Assembly (NCBI GenBank): GCA_037178675.1
Contig: JAYMGJ010000788.1
Location: 1-26,244, forward strand
Origin: Scleroderma bovista
Taxonomy: Eukaryota > Basidiomycota > Agaricomycetes > Boletales > Sclerodermataceae
DNA length: 26,244 nucleotides
Reading direction: 5' to 3'
Shown: one piece after another, positions 9,569 through 17,700 of the stretch
Layout of the letters: each line of letters opens with the position of its first letter
Position numbering within the stretch: position 1 is the first letter of the stretch
The notes under the pieces: model-generated
Told to the model about the DNA's origin: nothing
The model's input: only the letters and a program-made list of their open reading frames with translations
The model's database searches: none
Position numbers and translations under genes: made by a program

Positions 9569-9640
9569 AATAGGGGTTTTTTCTAAGAGGGCGTACTAGT
9601 AACGTTTTGAGAACCCACACAAGGTGCGAGTCTGAAATAC
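9569..9640 (-). other. Chromovirus leader between 5' LTR and gag
   Basis: The leader is 72 bp. Directly after the LTR the minus strand reads GTATTTCAGACTCGCACC. There is no TGG-starting primer-binding site at the junction, so priming may use an internal tRNA segment or another mechanism; this is unresolved. Confidence 0.55.
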
Positions 9641-10266
9641 TGTCAAATCCGGGTCCACTCTGGACAAAGTCCGGATGAAATCCGGTTAAGGTCTTGAACG
9701 AGGGAGGGGCAGAGGTTGGCCTAGGCTGGGAATTGCTCAGGGGGCAGGATAGACCAATTGGGTACAACAACAGAAGTCAAGCGTTGACCCCTTGCATGGA
9801 TTCCAGTCAAGAGAGAGCAGGGACGAGAGATACGGAGTGGGTGACTTAGTTGATTTCAGACTGAAGATACAAGACTGAGTACAGGACTTTATATATGGAG
9901 ACAGAAGTAACCTGAGTATATATGGTGACAAGTAAACAACCAAAAGCCGGAACAAGGGAACGAGAGTGAAAGGAATAGGCCGGTAAAATAAACGGGGACA
10001 GGAAAATAAACAGGGAGTCAGGCTTGAAGCAGACACGGGGAACTGGAAGTATACAGGGGTGATGGAACAGGTGCAGGAACAATGTGGTAAGTGGAACTAA
10101 ACCGGATTGGAGAAACGGATAGGGTCGAGTACAGACTTAACAGATACTATGTGCGCGAGCGTAGTCCGGAACCGGGGATGAAGCGCAAGGGCCAGGATTG
10201 AGCTGTATAGCTGCAATGAAGCCGGAGTAACCGGGAGAACGACCAGAACTGGACATGGTCGTGACA
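9641..10266 (-). repeat. 5' LTR of the chromovirus (promoter LTR)
   Basis: The LTR is 626 bp and bounded TG...CA. A minus-strand TATA motif lies at 9887-9898, placing the likely transcription start near 9860 and reading leftward into gag. Sequence divergence from the 3' LTR is about 4% by hand count, mostly CpG transitions. Confidence 0.95.
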
Positions 10267-10708
10267 AGCTCCTATATTGCTGTTTATCAGATATATCTTG
10301 TATCTGATCATTTCTCTAGGCTCAAGCACAGTCTAGCATCTCTGTCCACTCCATCCCATCACTGTCCATCGCATTCTTGAAGCAGGAACTGTCCCCTTGC
10401 TTCCCTGTTGCTCCATCACTGCTGTTACCCCCCTATCATCAATCTATCATTGCTCTTCTATCCCAGGACTCTTCCTAACCACTGTGGTAGGTTGAAGAAG
10501 AGTCAATACCATCTCCAGTCGCATATCATCCCCATCAGAAGCCCTTCCCTTCTCTCCTGCATCCTGCCTGAAGGCGTGCAGCACCTTCCCCTGTGGAGAT
10601 TAAATACCAGAACTGCAAAGGAAGACCACCACTTGCATATTGCTGTCATTTGGTGTTGGTTGTTGGTTGTTGGTTGTTCTGACCTCTTCCCTCACTTAGG
10701 CGCACAAC
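10267..10708. repeat. LTR-like interspersed repeat, copy A, right part, starting with target-site duplication AGCTC
   Basis: This continues the sequence left off at 723 and matches 25277-25708. It is more diverged than the left part (scattered substitutions and a net 8-bp length difference near a TTGGTTG microrepeat at about 10655-10680). The match stops at CGCACA (10706), where a truncated LTR begins. No gene is seen. Confidence 0.8.
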
Positions 10709-11051
10709 GGTGACAAGTAAACAACCTAATAGCGGACAAGGGATGACCGGAGTTAGGACTAGGTCAGGTCCAGTGAAAATAAAGTCAGGTCCAGGTAAAA
10801 TAAATCAGGTCCGGTGAAAATGCTACAAAGTCTAGGATATATCGAGTTCACAGGGAACTCATGGTCCTACAGGGTTGATGGAGAGGTGAAGTAATGACTG
10901 GATAGAGACTAATGCAAAGGATCACACTTAGCAGAAGGGTATGAGCGCATCTGGTACCGGAGTGATGCGCAGAGGTCCAGAGTTGAGCTGTAGTGCTGCG
11001 ATGCGACCGGAGTAACCGGATAAGAGTCCAGAGTTGGATATGGTCTTGACA
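10709..11051 (-). repeat. Truncated LTR of a related Gypsy family
   Basis: Sequence starting GGTGACAAGTAAACAACC and ending TGGTCTTGACA resembles the right-hand 55% of the 626-bp chromovirus LTR. Shared landmarks are TTGAGCTGTA, GCGATG and GGAGTAACCGG. The left part (in this orientation) is missing. No partner LTR or target duplication is visible, so it is a deletion remnant or part of a larger rearrangement. It abuts the DUF6532-like gene within its coding sequence. Confidence 0.75.
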
Positions 11052-13181
11052 CTGTAGCTCAACGTCCCACGGATGCTGTACAGGCTGAAAAGGAAGCCAA
11101 GGTAATTGCAAACTCCCAAAGGGCAGCCACTATTCAGGCTGGTGTTCAGCATGCTGCATGTATCAAAGACAATCTGGCAATGAAGGTGTCAAGTCAAACA
11201 CAAAGATTCAAGAAACCTAACTTAGGTTCACAAAAGAAGATGACCTGGCTGCTGCAAAGTGAGGATCTGTGCCAGGAAGCGGCAAGCGATCTCGAAGATA
11301 TAGGCCAAGCTGTCTATGAAGAAGAAACATTAGTCAATGGTGAGTCTGATTGGTAGCTGGTGCAGAATATACGGTAGACTTACATACATTCATGCTTTGA
11401 GTGCCAGATGGTGTCTCAACTCCTAGTGGATCAGAATACAAGCTTGAGGAAGATGATGGAGGGGATGAAGGCAATAAGTGCCCAGACATTGTGCAAGAAG
11501 GACTCAATTCCAAAAGGAGAACAAAGGGGTTACCAAAGCCTACACACAAGGCTATTACACAAGCACACCATGCCCTCAACCCTGCAACACTCATGGCCAG
11601 TGGGAAACATGCCCGTGAGTCTCTCTCAGACAAACAAGCCATGCCAGGGTAAGTTGGCAGTTTTCTTAGCTATTAACTATTCAGATGACAGCACCAACAG
11701 TGACAGGACTCTCAAAAAACAATATTTAGATGGAATGAAGCACAGCACGCAACCAGCAGTTAACCACACAACAAGTGGGTTGAGAACAGACTTCTGTTCC
11801 AGCAATGTGCAAGCGAAGGTGATGCCTCAGATTCCTGACCCTTTGAGTGCATCCTCTGGTCTAACTTATTGAGGCTCACCCATCACTCCCACACCATATA
11901 CTTTCAGAGGATTGCCTAGTGACGAAGGTAATAGCTTCAAGTCATTGTCAGACATATTTTCTGCACCTATGAAGAGTGCTAGTCAAACAGTTTTGAAGGC
12001 AGTAAATCCAAAGGTGGCATGTATTACTTTTATGCCCTCAACCCTTGTGACTGATAGGCTTGTGCTGCTTTTGACATAGTCCACTACAAGGGTCATACTG
12101 AATGCACCACAACAGTGGCTTCAGCAGTCCATGGTCATCACCAATGTGGTAACATCAACCAAGTCCCATCAAGCCCCCTCAAACAATGATCTCCCTGCCA
12201 GCTCTATGCAGATGTTGACCACATCCTTTGTACCCATTTTACAGAAATATGTTGGCTCCTTGAAGAACCCCTGGGTCACCAAGGGACTGGTGCACCTTAT
12301 GCAAATCATATGGGATGGTGTGATGCAAGACTGGCCACACATGTTCACTGAGGACGATGACAAGATCTACCACCTGGTAAGTGGCCATCCATCATCACTA
12401 CCTACAGCCACCCTTACCACTCATCCACATTAATAGTGCATGCAAAAGATTTATGATTGGCACATACAATTTGGTAAGGCTGCGTTAGATGCTGTGGAGG
12501 CCCACTGGGCCTCGGATGCCAAGTGCTGCAACCCTCAGCTCCGCAAAGACTACATCGAAGAAGCATTGAGCCCTGGACTGCCATTCATGTATGACCATAT
12601 TGAGGCCCTTGACAACTTGGGCACCATTCAGGTGCATGCCATTGGTAAACAAGGCAATCTGGTAATGCTTCTTTGTTCATAGATGACAAAGTCTTTTCTC
12701 TCCCCATTCATTTTACAGACCTTTGCAAGTCATTTGGCCGCTCTCACCCCAATCAAGAATGATTCGGAACTCTATGAAGGATTCACCTTTGCTCCTCCTT
12801 TTGGTGCACTCATGCTCACAGTAACAGCGGTATAGTGATCATGGATTTGTGATTCCAGGGTCTGTTATTGATGCAGTCATTTAGGTGGAGCAGGCATTGC
12901 ACCTGTATCACTTGGGTCACAAGGCAGAAAGTTCAAAGAAGGGCGATCTGAGCTTCTCCGACATGCACTGGAGTATGGAAATGATGTATTACATTGAGTC
13001 CGTTCAAAAGGTACACATGAAAAAATACAATGAGATCATTACCACAGCACAGCTGTACTGTGGGGGTTATCGTTGCCTCACTAATCCTACCTGCACTACC
13101 TCAAGCACAGAGGTCATAGAAACACATGGAGATGACCATGCCCAGATTATGGTGTCCTCCGACATCGAACCTGAGGTATAA
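11052..13181 (+). pseudogene. Decayed multi-exon gene, DUF6532-like basidiomycete protein, 5' end truncated
   Basis: Seven exons can be phased: to 11339, 11402-11648, 11692-12013, 12080-12376, 12437-12661, 12719-12829 and 12885-13181 (TAA). The six introns are 43-66 bp with GT-AG ends and all junctions stay in frame. The N-terminus is Ala/Lys/Glu-rich (helical). The middle is polar and low-complexity. The C-terminal half (ASHLAAL, then FGALMLTVTAVEQALHLY, ending in SMEMMYYIESVQKV) resembles DUF6532, a basidiomycete family of unknown function; this is recalled family similarity, not a search result. One in-frame TGA (11870-11872) sits where CGA is plausible. Coding sequence runs straight into the truncated LTR at 11051, so the start is lost. 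Low CpG matches the surrounding repeat compartment. Confidence 0.6.
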
Positions 13182-13815
13182 TCTATGTTCTCATTGCTGG
13201 AAATTGGGTAACTGATGACTATTGTGCTCTCAGTCGGATGGCCTGGCAGACGAGAAAGTTGGCTGCCTTCCACAAAGCTGGAAGCTTGATTGTGGTACAT
13301 AGTACAGTACCAATTATACCTATGAGCAGCCCAATCATATATTTGAATCTGCTATTATTACCTGTGTCTGGCGTGATCTGAGGCTTGCTGGGAAGGGCCT
13401 GAAATGTGTCTGGGGTGGACCTGGCTGTGGTCTAATGAGGGCTGTGACCAGACAGAAGAGCCTGGGGTATGTGTCTGGGGGTGTATCTGGCTGTTGTCTG
13501 AGAGAGACTGAACAGTCTGTGGCCAGACTCATGCCAGACAATCATGCCTGACCCAGAAAGGAACATGCCTGATTTCAGACACATGTCTGTGACACCTGAT
13601 GCATCTGACATGTCTGATGTGTTCTGTCCCAGACACTTCAGACACACGTCAATTTGCTGATGCAACTCGTTACATAGAATATCTGCAGAACTTCAGTGAT
13701 GTATTAGTAGCTTCCTCTGAAATAGATATCCTAGTCAGATATGTGATGTGCTCATTATCATATCTTGCTAGTAGTTTATCATGGCTGATTGTAACTCATT
13801 GACCTGATCTCCACC
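13182..13815. repeat. CAGAC/GTCTG-rich repeat patch, possibly a small inverted-repeat element
   Basis: From about 13368 to 13653 the words GTGTCTG and CAGACAC recur many times. GTGTCTGG-type words dominate the left half and CAGACAC-type words the right half, so the patch is roughly self-complementary. A 65-bp partial tandem unit (TGTGTCTGGGG) starts at 13405 and 13470. It could be a MITE or a minisatellite. No target duplication could be assigned and no gene is seen. Confidence 0.45.
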
Positions 13816-14798
13816 CAATGATGGAGATGACAGTCTTTCAACCAATCAGATGCATTTCTCCCACAGAACATAAGTATCGTAAGTCCTCAAGCGCCGGTAA
13901 ATCAGGCGGCTCGCTTGTTCAAGTTGCTGATAAGTTGCGCGTCGCTTGCACCTATCATCAGGTTAGATTTGGATCACCCCCTGATCTCGGCAAGCACTGT
14001 GGAGACGGCGGGGACAAAGTCCGGTCTGCGGCCAAGTTCGCAGGCACCGTGGTTGACCTTGGACCTTTCTCCATTGAGCGGGCTCTGGTATATTTTATCA
14101 CCGATTCTAGGGGTGTACCTCTGCATCCGTCTGTGGCCGCCACAGCTATCGTGCCAATTAAAACGAGACCAAACAGTGCACCCGTTCACGGGTCGAAGAC
14201 TGGACAGGGTCTTGATCTGCCGAATAGGTCAGGAAGCAGACAGACATACATACACATTTCCATTGTCAGCGGGGAAAAAGATGAAACGATAAATTGGGGG
14301 TGCTGGGTCGGAAGAGGTGGGCAGCATGGCTACTGACGCGGAAACCCAAGGGGGCTATATGCAGTTTTCCACGGGGGAATGGCTAACTTCAGGCCCTAGT
14401 GCGGATAAAGGCTCTGTCGATCAAACAGCTACCCGGATGAACTACTGCGAAGAGGACCATGTAACATGCGACTAAGCAACCAATGCGGTGGGAATAAACA
14501 TTCAGCTGGTAAGATGGGCCCATGGACATGCAATTTTGAATTGAGTAAACCGGTGACGAAAACCGGGATTGATCGAACTGCGCAAAAACAAGACCAAATG
14601 GTTGCCAAATGCATACCCACTGGCTGTGCGGGTGAAGGCATTTGTCCTCGCTTCCCCAAACTCCTACCTCCACCCAGCTCACCGTTTATCAGAACCTTCC
14701 AACCGTAAAATTTCCCCTTTGTGACAAATGGCTAAGAAAACCTGCAAGAGCACACCTAAACCGTCCGGCGGAGGCGCGGTATGTGAACTTGACAACCG
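13816..14798 (+). other. Non-coding stretch upstream of the NACHT-WD40 gene
   Basis: CpG becomes normal here after the CpG-poor sequence to the left, starting near 13870. Open frames on both strands (longest 172 codons at 13818-14336) overlap each other, lack recognisable domains, and show no intron or composition support. The stretch probably holds the promoter and 5' UTR of the downstream gene. I identified no specific TATA box. Confidence 0.5.
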
Positions 14799-17700
14799 AT
14801 GCATTATGATAAAGTAGGGTATAATCTGATTGCGTCCCAGCGTCTTCCTCGCGCCTCTACCCCCACTGCTGCGGACTCAACCTCCACCAAAGGGAAGGCA
14901 ACGCTCAAACGACTTGGCGATCGCATCCGAAACGTTTTGTCCACGGAGGTATGTCGATACTGTATATGTAATACCAACCAGTTTGATGCACAGTAATAAG
15001 GCGAAAACCCATGATGAATACACGGGAACCGTAGGTATTGATGAACAGGGAACACCGCAGCAGGATGAGCAGAAGGGATCTGTTCCAGGCAAAACAGAAG
15101 CGATGCCTGTGCAGTGTGTCCATGGTCCACTTGTCGCAAGTCCTGCTTTCGGTTCATTGCAGGAAAAGGGGCTGTCTGCTTCACCTCATCAAGTAGGTTC
15201 AGCTTATACATGTGTGCTGGTCTGAACCGAAATGCCAACGATGCACAACCAGCCCACTGCAGTCGTCCCTGAAATTCCCGTGGGCATCCCACCTCAAGCC
15301 CCCATTGTCGGAGTCGATCTTGGCGACGCCGCAGTGCAAACAGATAAAGGATGGCCTTCTGTTCCTCCCGCGGTATGTACATATATCGTTGCATGCACTT
15401 CCAGTACTTAAGGATTCCGCCAGGTGTCAGGCGATGACAAGCCTACTCAAACCATTTTCAGCGATATTCGGGACGCGCAGAAGAAGGTATCGGATTTCAA
15501 TTCCATTCCTCGCGCTGCAGAAATCGGTGTCAATGTAAATGACCTTTCGAATATTGCAATGACCGAATATCTTCAACCCCTGAAAACCTTCAACACCGTC
15601 GCAAATGGCATTGCTAACGGAAGTTTCGTCGCTTGAATGTGCTCTAATCCTGTCTGATGCCCACCCATAGATACACCCACATGCTCAGATGGCGTTGAAT
15701 GCGTTGAGTGTAGCCTCCAAGGTGTGCACGCATCTTACCAAATGTGGCCGTTGATGCGATCTCGAACAGATGATCCTGTCTCAAGTCAACCTCGACGAGT
15801 CTATTGCTGCTTTTCTCTCTAGGGTCAGACAAACCTACGTACTTATCCTGGAAGACAGTTCTTCGTTGAAGATCAACGCCACGAAGGACATACTGGTACA
15901 GATCGCCCAGATAATACGGGAATGTGCAAATTTCATATCCCAGTACTCGGAAACCAAGAGCTTCTGTAGGCTACCTCTTTTCCCCCCTCTTTTTCATAGT
16001 AATTCATCTCCTTCACAGGGCGTAGACTTGGGAAGAACGTCTTCGACGAGACAAACGCCAAGGTCGCAAACTACAACTCGAAGTTAGATAAACTGATGCA
16101 AGATCTTCGAGATCGGGCACTCCTCGACGTCCAAGGGGGTGTCCAACAGGTCCGGGAAGACCTCAGCGTGGGTTTCCAACAGATCCAGGAAGCCCTTACC
16201 TTGGACTCCCTTGTTTGCGCGGGCCAAGTCGGGCTGATCAAAGGAAAGAAGTGTCTTGATGGCACAAGAACCGAGATTTTGACCGAGATCCTTGACTGGA
16301 TGAATAACACAGACCCAACGACGCCACCAATCCTCTGGCTCCATGGTCAAGCTGGAAGGGGGAAATCTGCCATCGCCCACACAATTGCTTTCCAGGCACA
16401 GAATCTCGGCGTGCTTGGGTCGTGCTTCTGCTTTAGTCACGCTAGACGGCACGAAGGACTTCATGTGAAGCTGTTCTCGACCATCGCATGCCACTTGGCT
16501 GATCGCGACCTCCGCTTCCGGCAGATCCTAGCTGAAGTGATTGCCAATGACTCGTTGAGGGATGCGACAGACATCGCAGAGCAGTGGCAGAAGTTCATAC
16601 TTGAACCACTTTCCCAATTGGAAGGGCCCTTGTCCCCAAATATCGTCGTCGTCATCGATGCTTTAGATGAGAGCGGTGCAGAGGACACGAGGTGGAATAT
16701 TCTCCACATTCTTGCAGCTCGTGATGCACAGCTTCCAGCGAACATCCGAATCATGTTGACATCTCGGCCTATCATGGACATTAGACAGGCATTACTGGTC
16801 AGTCAGCACGTCCAGGCGAGATCCCTCGACGATATTAAAGCAGAGTCAGCAACTCGTGATATCATTCATTATATTTCTACCACACTCAAGGAACTCGGCG
16901 CCACATTCTCCGACAAGGACGTGGAACATCTTGCGGCGAAATCAAATGGTCTCTTCGAATGGGCACGTCTGGCGTGTGATTTCCTTCGTCCTAGGATCGG
17001 CGTGATAGCCAACGAGCGATTTCGTAAGATCATGTCTCATGACGGTGATGGAGCCAATCTCCTCGATGGGATCTATACCATGTCCTTGAAGGATCTTGTA
17101 CGAGGGGATGCTGATGTGCTGGAGAGGTTTCGTTCTGTCATGCGGCAGATCCTGTGGTCGAAGGAACCTCTCTCTATCAACGCACTGGACTCGATGCGTT
17201 GCAAGTTCACCCAAGAGGATGATCACTTTCCTGTAGGCATTATCCTCGGCTACATGGCGTCCTTTCTCACTGGTATCACTGACTCGTCCACTCCTGTTCG
17301 TCCCCTGCATGCTTCGTTCTATGACTTTTTGTTGGATAAAAAGCGGAGCGGCGAACTCTTCATCGACGAAGCCGATGTACACCGTGAACTGGCCCTTGCC
17401 TCGCTCCGTATCATGCAAGATGGCCTTCGGTTCAACATATGCGGACTAGAAACATCATACCTGCGCAATTCAGAAGTAGCAGACTTGACAATGAAGATTG
17501 AAAAGAATATTCCACTGCATCTGTTGTACTCTTGTCGATTCTGGGCAACCCACCTCTATGACTCGCCATTTGATACAGGCCTGGCAAACCATGTTATGGC
17601 TATTGTGACTGGAGAAAAGATTCTATTTTGGATGGAGGTACTTGGGGTGTGCAAGTGTATTGGTGAGGCTGATAGAGCTTTGAGGTCTGCTGAGGAATGG

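Larger units (their letters stand above)
724..10266 (-). mobile_element. Ty3/Gypsy chromovirus (Metaviridae-type LTR retrotransposon), complete but decayed, with a nested insertion
   Basis: A full-length element is bounded by 626-bp LTRs (724-1349 and 9641-10266) that start TG and end CA, with a 5-bp AGCTC duplication. Transcription runs on the minus strand, so the right LTR is the 5' LTR. Order on the minus strand: leader, gag with a CCHC knuckle, candidate -1 frameshift, protease, reverse transcriptase, RNase H, integrase, chromodomain, then a gene on the opposite strand, then the polypurine tract and 3' LTR. A 1.6-kb second LTR element sits inside gag. Without it the element is about 7.9 kb. 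gag and pol carry five in-frame TGA codons and gag also has a frameshift, so this copy is non-autonomous. The chromodomain suggests integration directed by histone marks, as known for chromoviruses. Confidence 0.95.

Noticed and set aside
12014..12079. In-frame TAG in the DUF6532-like gene taken as a nonsense mutation
   Set aside because: It falls at the 3' end of a 66-bp GT-AG intron that joins phase-0 exons, so it is not a coding stop.
13818..14336. 172-codon open frame upstream of the NWD gene
   Set aside because: No domain, overlapping alternatives in several frames and no intron support; treated as promoter/UTR region.
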